Source of the DNA: Perkinsus chesapeaki
Taxonomy: Eukaryota > Perkinsozoa > Perkinsida > Perkinsidae
DNA: 64,000 nt
Assembly: GCA_013115145.1 (NCBI GenBank)
Contig: JAAPAO010000039.1
Span: 4,563 to 68,562 of the forward strand
Direction: 5' to 3'
How positions within the stretch are numbered: the stretch's first letter is position 1; each line of letters opens with the position of its first letter. A model generated the notes under the pieces. It had not been told where the DNA came from, did no database searches, and worked only from the letters and a program-made list of their open reading frames with translations. Position numbers and translations under genes: made by a program. Below, piece after piece: positions 53,262-64,000 of the stretch.

Positions 53262-54884
53262 CTAATCGGTTGCTGTTTTACTGTTCTTCATAGCCGCCAT
53301 TCGTTTAGCCTTCTCCCGGAATTCCGGTACATCCTGAAAACAACATCAACAATTGAGCTCTTTATTCTCATTAAATTTCCTAACGACACTCGCTGTGTGT
53401 GAAGTGTAAAATATTAGCACCTGTATGGTGTATTAAAAACATCGTTAAAATGAGTAAGTGTACGCATAGTAAGCATAGTAGTAAAGAAATAGTATAAGCC
53501 ATACAAGCAGTTTGCTTGAAGGTGAGTAAGCGTATTTTGCGATTGCGTTTATCATTGCACTCACCAGTCAACTCAGTGCAGATTACCGGGGAAGTTCGGC
53601 GGGAAAATTTGCCACAGTTTCGTATCCAGCTTGGATAAAGTCGAACATGCCACTATGGATATCCATTTCTGTTGTGAATCATCTCAAGTGACATGCCTTG
53701 CCGGCCAAGACATCCTCTACTGTTCGGGAGTATCTCCCAGCGATGATCTACAACCATTTCAAAACGAGCTCTGATATGCCGCTCACAGGAAGTTTTTCGA
53801 AACTCGTCATAGCCGTCCCACTCAGCAGCAGCTGGAGCCATTTCCGCATGACCGCAACATATAGACAGTTGGATGATGAATCACTCACTTCTCCTTTCCG
53901 CAACATTCCCGTATCTTTGACGTAAACTGGCGGGGTGATGAACAAATCTTGGAACTGTAGAGCTCGGTTGAACAACGGCTTCACACAGGAATCATAAACG
54001 CAGCTGCACGCCGCAAAATCGTTGAGACACAGGAACACCTGGAGGAGAAAAGTTGAGAGAAAGTCGGTATGAGGAGGGCACTACCTCAATTAAGGGGCGA
54101 TAGAAATTATGGTAAGGAAGCCAGAAAAAAACGATATTGAAGAACGGTTCGGCAACCAGAAGGCAGTCGAAGATCGCCCAGTACATGAGGAGCTCCTGAG
54201 AGGAAAACGGTCACAGTGAATTGACGTCCTACTGAAAGATGGAGCATCGGATATACTCCTGGTCACAGAGTGTGACTCGAACGGGAAGGTTCGTTTAATA
54301 ATAAGTACGGGACTCATCAGAAATGCCCTCCCGGCCACTAGAACAATCAGGAAGTCCTGCAGTTTCATCGCTACGCTGCTAGCACGGAACCGAGTTGGCA
54401 ATAAAATAATATTATAGGTCCCTCAGCAACTACCTTCAAAAAGTCATAGAGAAATGCTGAAGACCTCTCGGAAGGAATGTATTTAATGCTTTCTTTCCTT
54501 CATAAATATATAACATACTTTTAGGCATGCTCTGCGGCGGCCACTACAGTTGATAAATTCTAGAACAATTACTTGTCAAATTTCCATTGTATGTCCTCGA
54601 CCGAATTAGGAGCACTTTCCAACGCCCGAAGTAGACATTTCCGTGAAGCTAGATGGCCCCCTGACTACCTTTCCTGCCGCTGTGATCTCCGATGGTGAAT
54701 CCTTGGATAGCAACTGCACAGTTCTATATAAAGGATAAACAGCTCCGATCATATTCGAAATCGGAGATACAAATACACCAGTTAGGAGTGATAGAACAAT
54801 CACCAGGTAAGCAACGCCGGCGAGGAGCAGGAAAACCTGATGACCAAACACGTCGTTTGGGCAACGCGGCTCGGAAATTTCCAT
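53262..54884 (-). CDS. DP1/Yop1/REEP-family ER membrane-shaping protein
   Basis: Exons traced with phase 0 throughout: 54884-54669 (ATG; first hairpin FLLLAGVAYLVIVLSLLTGVFV, then the family motif IGAVYPLYRTVQLL), 54195-54085 (MYWAIFDCLLVAEPFF, then IVFFWLPYHNFYRPLIE) and 54038-53889 (VFLCLNDFAACSCVYDSCVKPLF). The pattern YPxY ... YWxxF ... E ... WxPxY ... VxPxF is that of TB2/DP1/HVA22 (Yop1, REEP5), which bend tubular ER. The tail beyond 53889 is less clear: exon-like pieces at about 53800-53760 and 53650-53590, and a last exon DVPEFREKAKRMAAMKNSK with stop at 53264-53262, whose joins I could not settle. An in-frame start at 54884 gives a plausible full N-terminus. Confidence 0.85.
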
Positions 54885-55804
54885 TTAAGAAGCTCCGACG
54901 GATGGGATTCTTGCAAGTGTTTGGTAGTAAAAAACTGACAACCCTTGCCGCCAATTGCCTAGTGTTGAAAGATTTGGTTAGGCTGTCACAGTTGGTTCGC
55001 GGAAAAACACGAAAATGTGAGCTTAAGGGGCTCGCAAAAATCAAGGGCAATTTTGGGAACTTCCACCAACTATGATCACAGTACATATCACCGATGAAAA
55101 CTACGTCTATTGACATTTACCGATTTTTATGTATCCCCTCGGAACCTTTTCAGTGGACCTCGTATTGGTATGGTCAAAAGGCGTTGCTCGTGGAGTCAAC
55201 AAAGCAGCTTCGAGGAGTAGCTATTGTTATAAAATCATTCGACTTTGCCTTTTCACAATAAATTATCTTATTAGTTTACACTTTTAGAAATATCTCTATA
55301 TTACCATTCCTCTATTGGCTATATGCTTGATCGTTTCTCTTACAGTATACCAACAATGGTTATAGTTCGTAATCCTTATAACCCACTTTTATGCACCTCC
55401 CCCATCAGGAGCCTCCACCCTTCCCCCACTACCGGTGTCAAGTGCAACCTCTCCGCCGCGGTGCTGATGGTAGCATTACCGCCCAACCGAGCGTTCCATG
55501 TCTGAATCCGACCTCCTATATTTTCTTCGAGACTCGACAGCCTTGTGAACAGACTTTCTTCCATCACTTTTCAAACTACCAAAGAGCAGGTATCATTCGA
55601 CCTGAATTAATCATGCTTACAAAAAATATTAAGAAAATTATTTCGATTTTTTTTGGTTGAAAATATGCTGCAAAGAAATTTTCGAAAGAAACGCTGGCGA
55701 TTTCTGAGCTGTACCGATGAGACTAAACATACTTCCCAACTGTGTAACTCAACGCGGCTGGAAATACTGCCTTCATAATAAACATGAGCTATACACCGGA
55801 GCTA
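54885..55804. other. Intergenic region with one small frame
   Basis: Contains a 62-codon minus-strand frame with ATG at 55564 (55376-55564; MEESLFTRLSSLEENIGGRI), hydrophilic and protein-like but unrecognised and possibly an exon. The rest shows nothing clear. Confidence 0.35.
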
Positions 55805-56912
55805 TTAAAGACACCAACTTTCCGCGTATGAATGAAAGAACGGTGCTCCGAAGATCGCAGCAGTCCTGCGTTTGTCGTGTGGCTCATAAGCGAGGATCAT
55901 CACTTCGCATTCTCTCTCCGTCCATCGGCAGTAGCTGTAGGGAGGCATCTTAACCGACACCATCCTGGACGACTCTGTGCCGACGTGAAAGAGCAGGGTG
56001 GGCGGATAGTCGGCGGCGGAAGATTTGATGAAAAGTTCATCTTCAGCCACCATGCGGTACATTACCTTCATTTTCAATTCGGTGAAACCTCGTCGCTTGA
56101 GAGCAGCTGTGAGCAGTCCCACTATACGGTTGATGAGCTCAGTATTAGGCGTAACAATCGGAGCATCTCCGGTGTCGAAAATGACGGAGAATGTGGCGTC
56201 GGGAGGAACGGGATAATTAAAAGGTGTTCGAGAAACCAAGTTCCCAGAGGCGTCCAAAAAACTGACCGAATCCAGCCAAGAGTGGGGGTACGTTAGTGCC
56301 CCATCATTCGGCTCACAACTTCGCCGCTTCGGTCTTCCAGCCGGGAGCCCAGAGTCAGGACCCCAGATGGCCAATCCCAGGTATTCCCGCAAGACTGAGT
56401 TTCGAGTTTGTATGACTTATATGGTATTATCCTCCTCCATATCAGCGTTTCTAAAGTGCTTCCCTCATCGGGTAGGAGGGCTGGCGATAGGCCGAAGAGA
56501 GCTCGGGGCCGCCCTTGGGCATGACAGGAAATTGCTCGGCTCACAAGAAAGGGGAAATTTTCAACGACACGATCACCTAGGCGAACCGAGCCGAAGCGTC
56601 GAATGCCCTCTAGAACGACTCCGTCGTGAAATCTCTGTAATGTGACAGGCTCACTGGTGAAGTTGCAAGTCAGACCGGCGAAGCATCCGGCTTGATGAGC
56701 TTGGCAGGACCCGACACCGAAGATACTTTCATACCATTCTCATCGAGGACGGACAAGACAGGCGAGCCGGAATCTAGAGCAACTCGAACAGGTTGATCGT
56801 TAATGTTGATAGTAGCGTAGCCCAGTTCGATCGGCATCACTAAGGGCGCAGGGTTGGGGGCCAAAGACGAATAGGAGGGTCGTATTATTGCGGTAAGGAT
56901 TGCAGAAAGCAT
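55805..56912 (-). CDS. Pepsin-like aspartic protease, secreted
   Basis: ATG at 56912 begins a signal peptide (MLSAILTAIIRPSYSSLAP). The first catalytic site is VRVALDSGSPVLSVL (DSG instead of the usual DTG), in exon 1. A 44-bp GT-AG intron (about 56728-56685) then leads to AGCFAGLTCNFT, VRLGDRVVENFPFLVS, FGLSPALLPDEGSTLETLI and GVLTLGS. The second catalytic site is FSVIFDTGDAPIVTP, followed by PTLLFHV and AAIFGAPFFHSY (the ILGxxFL equivalent), with a stop near 55805. Between GVLTLGS (about 56350) and LTYPHSWLDSV (about 56290) the reading frame changes. Either a very short intron or a frameshift is present, and I could not choose. Both catalytic Asp are intact, so the enzyme is probably active if the join is spliced. 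Confidence 0.85.
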
Positions 56913-57247
56913 GGTGATATAGCTGAGGGAGACAAACGAAGTTTATGAAAGAGATGTCGATGCGAGCGAGTCGCCGAAAGTGGCTACATTCGATCCTGGA
57001 ATCAATTGCAGCTTAGGCTAGGGTGCTTAGCATAGATAACAATTTAAGATGCCTACGATACTGAAGCAGTAATAGAGTAAATTTATAATGAAAAAATAGT
57101 AAGTGAATTTCCAGATGGTGAAGAACGAGATACACACATGAGACTGGTAACGCGCGTAGAGAAAAGTTAGGGAAAAGCAAGATGTCACAAGTGAGCAAGG
57201 TGCTAATAGGTTGCAATCATGATGGATCCTAGTTGAGCTCTCTTACT
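56913..57247. other. Divergent promoter region
   Basis: 335 bp between the divergent starts of the aspartic protease (minus) and the MFS carrier (plus). No defined element recognised. Confidence 0.45.
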
Positions 57248-58588
57248 ATGGTATCTTACGAAGGCTTTCGTGATCGCTGCTCTGTGATTCTAGCACACAA
57301 AAGTCTGATGTCCCTCTATATCCTATCATCTTGCACCCAAGCATACCCTATGATAGCAATTGGCATACTATTACGTGAAGATCTCGGTTTGGCCGATGAC
57401 AACGTCTCCCTAGCCCTGTTCTATGCCAATACGTTCATTCCTTTCTACTTCCGCTGTCTTTACGGTTTCATCTCGGACAACGTCGCTTTGTACGGCACTC
57501 GTCGGGTCGTCTATATGGTGATGTGCTACTCTATTATGTCTGCCTTATACATTCTCTACGGCGCATGGGTAATCTCGCTCTCGAGAGCTTACGTTGTTGC
57601 AACACTCATTAACGTGGCCTTTGCGTTCGCAGAGTCCTGCCTCGACGCCGTAGCGGTGCAGAGATCGCAACCCAGCGGTCGAGCGCTTGTCAGTACAGAC
57701 AATAACACGAGGAGCGCAGCGGACATCCAAAGCGGCGGCATGCTTTGCCGTACACTAGGGACACTAGTAGTCGGTCTCCTAGCCTCAACAACTGGTGCAT
57801 TTCTACCTCATCGCGTCATCATTGCTCTTACCAGCTTGTTCCCTGTAATCTCAGTACTGGTTGTGCTCGCCCGAGTGGGAGACATTGAGAGCGAAGATTC
57901 CTTGGTTAGAGGCCTCGCCGAATTTCCTGATGTTGTTGGTATCCTTCGACCATTAGTCAGACCGTGCTGCTTTGTTATTTTCTTCGCTATGATGCCGAAT
58001 ACAAACGATGTTTATAACAGTTACATCTACACCACGTTCGACTACAATCAATCCGTCCTCAATCTCATCAATGTCTGTCGTACAGTAGGCAGCCTAGCAG
58101 GGACGACTCTCTATTGGAGCGTCCTCAGAGATTCGCCGCTAACAAAGGTCTTTGTCGCATCAACTCTGGTGGCAGCATGCGCTGGTCTCACTCGCCTTTG
58201 TGTGATTTGGCACTTCAATCGTTTCGTGGCCATTCCCGATGGTATCTTCGTGGCTGCAGACGTCCTTTTTGTTGCCATTTGCGAATCCTTAGCATTGATG
58301 CCTGTTTTAGTCCTGGCTGGCTCTACGGCAAGTAAAGGTCGTAACGCCGAGGGCTTCATGTTCGCCGCGTTGATGGCCTTCAACTCGCTTGGGGGATATC
58401 TCTCGGCGTACTGGTCAGCATTGGTATTGAAACTAGTTGGAAGCCCTGGTCAGAATAATGGCTACCTGAACCTCTGGCTGGCAATCGTTGTGTGCACGCT
58501 GTCTACTCTCTTGCCATTGTTGATGTTGCCTCTGCTGAGAACTTCTGGAGAAGTTCGCGAGAGTCTCCTAGATGGTGATAGATCCTGA
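57248..58588 (+). CDS. MFS carrier, BT1/folate-biopterin-transporter-like, intronless
   Basis: 446 aa from the first ATG (57248). About 11-12 hydrophobic segments span the protein. The N-terminal half has YPMIAIGILLREDLGL, then FIPFYFRCLYGFISDNVALYGTRR, which resembles the PxYGxxSDxxPxxGxRRRxY signature of the BT1 family of plasma-membrane folate/biopterin carriers. Further features are a cytoplasmic loop after TM5-6 (RSQPSGRALVSTDNN), FFAMMPNTNDVYNSYIY (the family's pxxxxxmfyyy-like region) and a second half with matching topology. The substrate is unknown; folate or another pterin is a family-based guess. There is no intron, in contrast to most neighbours. It is divergent from the aspartic protease gene. 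Confidence 0.8.
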   Translation: MVSYEGFRDRCSVILAHKSLMSLYILSSCTQAYPMIAIGILLREDLGLADDNVSLALFYANTFIPFYFRCLYGFISDNVALYGTRRVVYMVMCYSIMSALYILYGAWVISLSRAYVVATLINVAFAFAESCLDAVAVQRSQPSGRALVSTDNNTRSAADIQSGGMLCRTLGTLVVGLLASTTGAFLPHRVIIALTSLFPVISVLVVLARVGDIESEDSLVRGLAEFPDVVGILRPLVRPCCFVIFFAMMPNTNDVYNSYIYTTFDYNQSVLNLINVCRTVGSLAGTTLYWSVLRDSPLTKVFVASTLVAACAGLTRLCVIWHFNRFVAIPDGIFVAADVLFVAICESLALMPVLVLAGSTASKGRNAEGFMFAALMAFNSLGGYLSAYWSALVLKLVGSPGQNNGYLNLWLAIVVCTLSTLLPLLMLPLLRTSGEVRESLLDGDRS

Positions 58589-59515
58589 TAGGCCGCTGTT
58601 TCCGTGGTTACTGCATAATTGCTTTTTTCTGGGGAGAAAATACTGTGTTTGAATCACCACCCTCCGGGCGTGATGGTCTGAAGCACATTCCTGAGCCTCG
58701 GAGACTATTAATGGACTCCATTGAAGATGTTCCTCCCACTGTGCGCAGTGCAGAAAAACGCGTTGTGCGATGCTTTCAGTGCTCTTCGCGTTTTTGCGCG
58801 AGTCAGAAGCATTCAAGACATTGCCGGCTGGGTTTAAGACCAGCACTGCCTGGCAAGTGTGATATTGTCACACTGCGATATCCCTAGTAGTGGTCCTGGT
58901 CGTGATTAGAGCCATTACGGAGTTGGTCGGCGGTGATTCATATGATAGTGAAGCTCACTTACGATGGGGTCACCAGGTGATCCATAGTAGGTTATGCTCC
59001 GTAACCTCGGCATCATACTCTGATTATGAGCTCCAGCTCCTCGTGATCAGTTTGCCCTAAGATCGTCGGGCTTGAGGGTTTGCATCGTGGTCAGCACGGC
59101 GTCGAAGGGCGGAGAACATGACCATATAACCTGGACCAGCGAGCGATCCAAGGCGTTAGTTCACTCCAAGACTTTGGAGTCCCTAGCCAATGGCTAGGCT
59201 GTGGATCAGATCCGTATGGCTCTCAACGGCGGGACCAGACTCCCCGGAAACCATCGCTTGTTCTGATGTGTTCCTCGGACTGAGAACAACACACGATTGA
59301 GGGGAGCGTCTTGCAATGTGATCCTAGTGGGAGTTGTAATTGCGTCAGTTCTCCTGTTTCGCATTGACAACACAACTTCGGCGATGCTTCTGGAATATAT
59401 TTTGTTAATGAAAAAAGGTATAGTAGAGTTGCGACAAGAAGTATGAGATTAGACCGAACAGAAGCAAACTCTGTCTGCAGTCTGATCGATCTTCCTTGCT
59501 CGGAGGAGTGGTATC
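58589..59515. other. Intergenic region
   Basis: About 930 bp between the convergent ends of the MFS gene (plus) and the secreted unknown (minus). A few short frames, no recognisable feature. Confidence 0.4.
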
Positions 59516-59944
59516 CTACTTGCGGATTTTACCATCCCAGGGGCCCGGGCACCTCTCCAAATAGTGAACACGATCGTAGATCGTAAGCTCCAATGTATCA
59601 TTGCCTTCGTAATGACGCATAGCAGCGAACTGCTCCTTAGTGAAGCCAAAGCCTTCGAAGTCGTATTTCGAGACATCTGGTTGAGGGGCATCAGCGCATT
59701 CATTATAAACCATAATAATGTTCCTCAAGCGACGCTTCTGCCACCAAGGGAGGAATCGGCGAGAGTTGGCCTGACGGTACTCCATAGTGGTTCCGTTCCA
59801 GAAAGTAACAGTATGGAACGTTTGGATGTTGCATGTTTTGCCGGGGATGTCGATCCTGGTGCAGTACTGGGCAGGGAGGCTGTCGATCAGTTTACCAATT
59901 GCAGTAGTGATCATGACGAGACCCATAGTGATGCGGCCGATCAT
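59516..59944 (-). CDS. Probable secreted protein of unknown function (142 aa)
   Basis: ATG at 59944 begins a signal-peptide-like segment (MIGRITMGLVMITTAIGKLI, cleavage possibly near SLPAQYC). The frame is open further upstream without an ATG, so a 5' exon is possible. The mature protein has conserved-looking blocks (TFWNGTTMEYRQANSRRFLPWW, NIIMVYNECADAP, YDFEGFGFTKEQFAAMR, LTIYDRVHYLERCPGPW), four cysteines and N-glycosylation sequons (NGT, NDT). I do not recognise the family. Confidence 0.6.
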   Translation of the reverse strand: MIGRITMGLVMITTAIGKLIDSLPAQYCTRIDIPGKTCNIQTFHTVTFWNGTTMEYRQANSRRFLPWWQKRRLRNIIMVYNECADAPQPDVSKYDFEGFGFTKEQFAAMRHYEGNDTLELTIYDRVHYLERCPGPWDGKIRK

Positions 59945-60819
59945 TTCTATGCTATCGAAAGTGAAACCTAAAGAGATCTCAAAGGCAAGCTCAAGAGGCG
60001 CAAGACTCAAGGCTCAACAAACCGAATCTTTACGGGATAGTTGTTTCTGAGCGACGCCGGCTGGCTCTACGCAACACATGCGAAGCGTACACGCGACGCC
60101 GTGAGGTGAAGCAAGCTACTTAGAATGTCTGCTGCGTTCATACCATTCATGGTGTGAATATGGCATTTTAGGCCTCGTCCGTGAACGATAAGTCGAACTC
60201 ATAAAGTTCTAGCTATAAAGTAGGTAGTAATTATTACTAAGCAATATAATGGATACCACGATCAACTACCTCTTGGACACCCTCACGCAAGCCCCGTCAC
60301 CCTCGCTAAAAAGACATAAGTTATAAGGATCAAGCGCCAGACGCAAATACGAGCTCCTTCGTATTCCCAAAAATATATGAAATAAGCATTTCCGCCTTCT
60401 TATGGTTCTGTTGCATCAGCGAGTGTGATTTCCTGACAAGAGCATCCATTCACGATGCCAGCCAGCTGTGAGCCCATGCGTGCACGAGATGCTCTGCGTC
60501 ACGCGCCGAAGTGGTCTACCATTCACGGAGCGCTTCATCGCTAGGAATGCTGACTTTCCTTCTGGTATACCAACTAGTTTCTTCATTCTTATTACTGCAT
60601 AGCTGTTTCTACTACGTCAGGCAGTGGAGAGGAGATTTTTTCGGTACCATTTCTCCCACTGGCCGAGTCGGCTCCGCGCGTCACACGTCACACGATAGCA
60701 ATATTCTGTGGAAGTCTCCCTGACTGTGATGGAGAAATCCGAAGAATCATTTGCCAAACGACTAGCACTGGTTGCGTTAAGTCCATTAGTCCATCTCACA
60801 CACTCAAAGTTAGTCGATT
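59945..60819. other. Divergent intergenic region
   Basis: About 875 bp between divergent starts. A 60-codon minus-strand frame (60617-60799) reads in a protein-like way (SDFSITVRETSTEYCYRV) and could be an upstream exon of the secreted gene, but no join was found. Confidence 0.35.
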
Positions 60820-63170
60820 ATGAGCAAGGCTAAGCTGCGTGGCTTGAACGAGAAGGGTGATGAAGGGTCCGAATACAGTACGACAGAGCGAATTTCTGAG
60901 ACTGAAAGAAAAGCTGTGTGGGTGAGGATGACTAGAGAAAGGCGCAAACGGTAAGATTTGGTAGATATCCGATAAAAGTGTAAATTACATTTTGAATCTA
61001 TGAATACCTATAATAAACCCTATAAATCTATCTATACATATTACTGCTATAATACCCACCCTTCGGGCACCACGCAAACCTGTAATACGTGATGAAGCTG
61101 AGATATCTTTCATTTCATAATTCCACCCCTGGCCACGTGTTGTATATTCCTGGACACCGTCGATCATTTACGAATGGGTCTATTTTAGAGTATTGGCGGC
61201 TAAGGAGGTTATCGTCCGAGGGGCGATGAGAGACGAGCAACTGGACGGTGATCAGATTCGGGAATGGATGGAGAGCTTCAGTGGTCAGCCCCAAGCATTT
61301 ACTATCAACTCATGCATCTGCTTCAGAGAGGCCTCCGCTAGACCTCGAGACATCTACCAGAACGTCGAAGTCTCGCAGAAAAATGAGCAACCAGTACTGA
61401 TTTCTATGATGTCTGGTAGATCTCTCGTCGCAGGACGAATTCGTCGGTTAAGAATGGAGCGTCGGACTCGTCGTTTGTTGCTGAGGCGGATGCTGGAGCA
61501 GGTGGGCTATTGTTGACTACGAGAGCAGTGTTATAATTAATAATAGTATTTATTATGCGCTCATTACTACTGGCATTTCGATCATCGGGGGTTCTGCCTA
61601 GGCGAAATATTTCTGAGAGTTTAGTACTGACCGAGATTCGAAAGCATTTGATATGCACCATGGCTCGTAGATAATGTGGATTATTACTAACAGCTTTTTG
61701 AAGCTCGATCTAGCGTCGGCTCACTTCGTCCTCAGCTGAAGGCAACACTGGATGCTCTGACTGGACCCATCCTCTTAAGCCGATCCTCTCGAGGCGGTCA
61801 ATGATTCCGTTCCGCCAGCTGTTGGTCTTCATAGAATGTAGCTTTTTCTCGTAAACAGTAATTGTAACGCTGTCCGATGTCCGACCTAGCAAGAGGGCAT
61901 TACAACTGCTCCATAGTACAGAGATCCTAGGCATCAATCATGCTGGCATGGACCGGACATGCTCATGAGGCCCAGCTCATCGGCTCAGGTATCAGCAGCG
62001 GCACGGAGGCTTTGGGCGGCCAATCAACCGGACTCGACGATGACTTTTCCGATTCGGACGGCAGTGATCTGGGTTCGTTCTGCCTGAGTGAGGTGGAAGA
62101 CATCGAATACTATTACGAGCTGCTAGATATTGACCATCAGTCTAACCATCAGGAGATCAGGGTAGGCTTATCCGCTTAAAGTGCTCAATAAATGGTGAAA
62201 CAAAGTGGTAAACCACCTTTATCTTGTCCTATTACTGATCTTGCGTGCATCGTATTAGATAACATCTTATAGATTGGTTTCCATGAATCCTATTGATATC
62301 TATAACCTGAAGTTTGGCATTGGCGATCACCATAAAAGCATTCAAGCAGCTTAGAGCATACAGACACTACAGTTAGAAGCTGTTGCCAATATTATCACAG
62401 CGACCATAGTCCTTCCATCAGACCATATCAAGATAATCGGTATCGTGGTCTTTATATGATCATGAATGCCGTGCTCCATTCTTGTGGAGCATTGAGCAAT
62501 GTCACTCTGACATTGTCAGAATTCGCCCCAGAGTTTCAGTCGTTTTCCTTCGTCTCTCTCCAACACATTTCATCAAAATAGTTAATCTATCACCGATCTT
62601 CATATAATTATGACTATCATTATAGTAATGATGGCAAATATTTTGTTATCCGTTCGCCACTCTATTCCGTACCGAGTTCACCGTATGTCCCATACAAAAT
62701 GTTGTAGAAGAACGATAGTAGAATCATCCTAAGCATGTAGACTTCAAGTTGAAGAAAATGGATGCTCCAGACTTAGTGTAGATTATACGGTGCTTGAAAC
62801 GGAACGGGGACAACCTACGGCTCAGGATGCATATAGATGGCTGGCTCTACATACTCATCCGGATAAATGCCGACGATCCTCGCGTAATATCAACTACACC
62901 GAGAGGGCAGTGAGAGTCTTCCAGAGGGTTGGCGAGGCATACAGAACTCTTTCTGACCCATTCAGGAGGTAAGAGGATCCACCACCTGCCTTTGCGTGAC
63001 ACGGAGCGATTTTTAGGTGGGTTTATGATGAGTATGGCGATCACGGTATTGATGTGCTTGAAGATGGAAATGAGGCCGATGTTGATGAGTTGAAGGAAAG
63101 GTGTGAAGAAGTTGCGCTTCTTAATGGCTTAATAGCAACTTCCGATGGTTTACTTCATCATCAACTTTAA
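60820..63170 (+). CDS. J-domain (DnaJ/Hsp40) protein, 5 exons
   Basis: Predicted 323 aa. Exons: 60820-60950, 61189-61501, 61931-62161, 62826-62968, 63017-63170, all GT-AG with matching phases. The N-terminal 150 residues are charged and unrecognised (MSKAKLRGLNEKGDEGS; MERRTRRLLLRRMLEQ). An acidic stretch (LDDDFSDSDGSDLGSFCLSE) then leads into a J domain: YYYELLDIDHQSNHQEIR joined to DAYRWLALHTHPDKC with the essential HPD at residues 236-238, helix III AVRVFQRVGEAYRTLSDPFRR, and helix IV WVYDEYGDHGIDVL. No Gly/Phe region or zinc finger, so this is a class III J-protein. It should stimulate an Hsp70; partner and location are unknown. Confidence 0.9.
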
Positions 63171-64000
63171 CAGCAACGAACTGCCCATCAGGCATTCAGA
63201 ATGTCAGAAGGGCTCGAGAAGAGCTGTTGTACAGAAAATGCACCTTAGAAGCTTGTTGTCAAAAATTTGGACATATTTTCGATTTTGACTCAAAATCGGC
63301 CGCCTGATTATTTATCGGTGAAGACAAACAAGGTTCACCATTGCAGTAACGGTCTGTCTGTTTGTCTCTTTAAATTGTTGGTGTCCACCGAGAGCAGCAA
63401 TAATTCTATGATTAATTAACTGTAATTAAATGATTGTCATATATTTATAAATAATTGGCGTACTGCAGTAACCTATAATATAAATATTTTGTATGACCTC
63501 TAACACTTGATCAATGTGATGAATGACTCCCAGTCCAAATCGGCTCTGGGCTCTTCTTCTTGACGTCTTCTGTGTATCAGGTATGATGTTTATATGAAAG
63601 CAAAGCAACCAGGCAGGAAGCATTATCAAGGAAGGGCTCGCAGACGGCGCGCGGGGAGTCGCCAGGTGAGAGACGATCGATTGCAACTACCCTCACTGTG
63701 AGGGCCTCACATATCCCTCAAACCTGTTTTGGTTCGAGATTGTGGCAGCTACTGCATGAGCTCATAATGCTGAAGTGGCATAGCTGAAGAGGCACCAACT
63801 ATGCCAACTTGTCCAGCTTGAACAGTCCAGGTGGTGTGAACCAGTATGTGCTACGGATCATAACAGATCCTGTAAAGAGATTGATCCTCGAAAGGTTGCA
63901 CTGCATAACATTTTATAAGCAATACCCTGCTGACAGCAGTAAAATAGATGTATTAATATTAACAGTGCACGCATCGTACTGAGTGAGCGTGGCACAAAGG
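63171..64000. other. AT-rich end of window without recognised gene
   Basis: 830 bp downstream of the J-protein stop. An 86-codon minus-strand frame (63426-63686) has no recognisable domain. Nothing else is supported. Confidence 0.4.

Noticed and set aside
1-64000. CRISPR arrays, operons, Shine-Dalgarno sites or bacterial features
   Set aside because: The window is eukaryotic with spliced genes. No direct-repeat array with spacers is present.

Overview
This is a eukaryotic nuclear window. Most genes are split by GT-AG introns, many of only 41-50 bp, and they encode ordinary eukaryotic proteins: a DIS3L2-like exoribonuclease, GPN3 GTPase, GOSR1 SNARE, DEK, inositol-3-phosphate synthase, a DP1/Yop1 protein, a J-protein and an endomannosidase. 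Between these lie tandem pairs of genes that I cannot match to any family. The mix of very short introns, lineage-specific tandem families, a BT1/folate-type MFS carrier and the general style of the proteins suggests a protist of the Perkinsus type (alveolate). That assignment is an inference. No marker gene in the window proves it.

Layout. 0.1-2.9 kb: endo-alpha-mannosidase (GH99), minus strand, 8 exons. 3.6-6.2 kb: two tandem intronless unknown genes, minus. 6.6-12.8 kb: DIS3L2-like RNase II family gene, minus, with a tRNA-Pro(CGG) in one intron. 14.6-15.9 kb: two tandem secreted-protein genes, minus. 16.2-23.35 kb: a young, nearly intact LTR retrotransposon (BEL/Pao-like pol), plus, which inserted upstream of the secreted pair and carries a perfect 69-bp palindrome at the end of gag. 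23.9-25.4 kb: INO1, plus, intronless. 25.9-29.6 kb: GOSR1-type Golgi SNARE, minus, 6 exons. 30.0-33.8 kb: GPN3 GTPase, minus, 9 exons. 34.3-37.5 kb: RRM + KH RNA-binding protein with a CysRS-like C-terminus, minus. 38.6-42.5 kb: DEK chromatin protein, plus, 10 exons. 42.8-49.4 kb: a tandem pair of four-transmembrane, tetraspanin-like genes with identical exon sizes, plus. 51.7 kb: a small secreted Cys-rich peptide, plus. 53.3-54.9 kb: DP1/Yop1/REEP, minus. 55.8-56.9 kb: pepsin-like aspartic protease, minus. 57.2-58.6 kb: MFS carrier, plus. 59.5-59.9 kb: secreted unknown, minus. 60.8-63.2 kb: J-domain protein, plus, 5 exons.

For six genes (GH99, GPN3, GOSR1, DEK, J-protein, and the core of the DP1/Yop1 gene) I followed the splice sites base by base. 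The reading frames close across every junction and the predicted lengths match the known families (467, 284, 255, 367 and 323 aa for the first five). The recurring curiosity is a scatter of degenerate tRNA-like sequences with recognisable B boxes. They lie in introns, often just before a 3' splice site, at gene edges, and in one case inside an open reading frame. There is no operon-like logic. The genes serve mixed housekeeping roles (RNA decay, Golgi traffic, RNA polymerase assembly, chromatin, inositol synthesis), plus secreted and membrane proteins that are probably lineage-specific.
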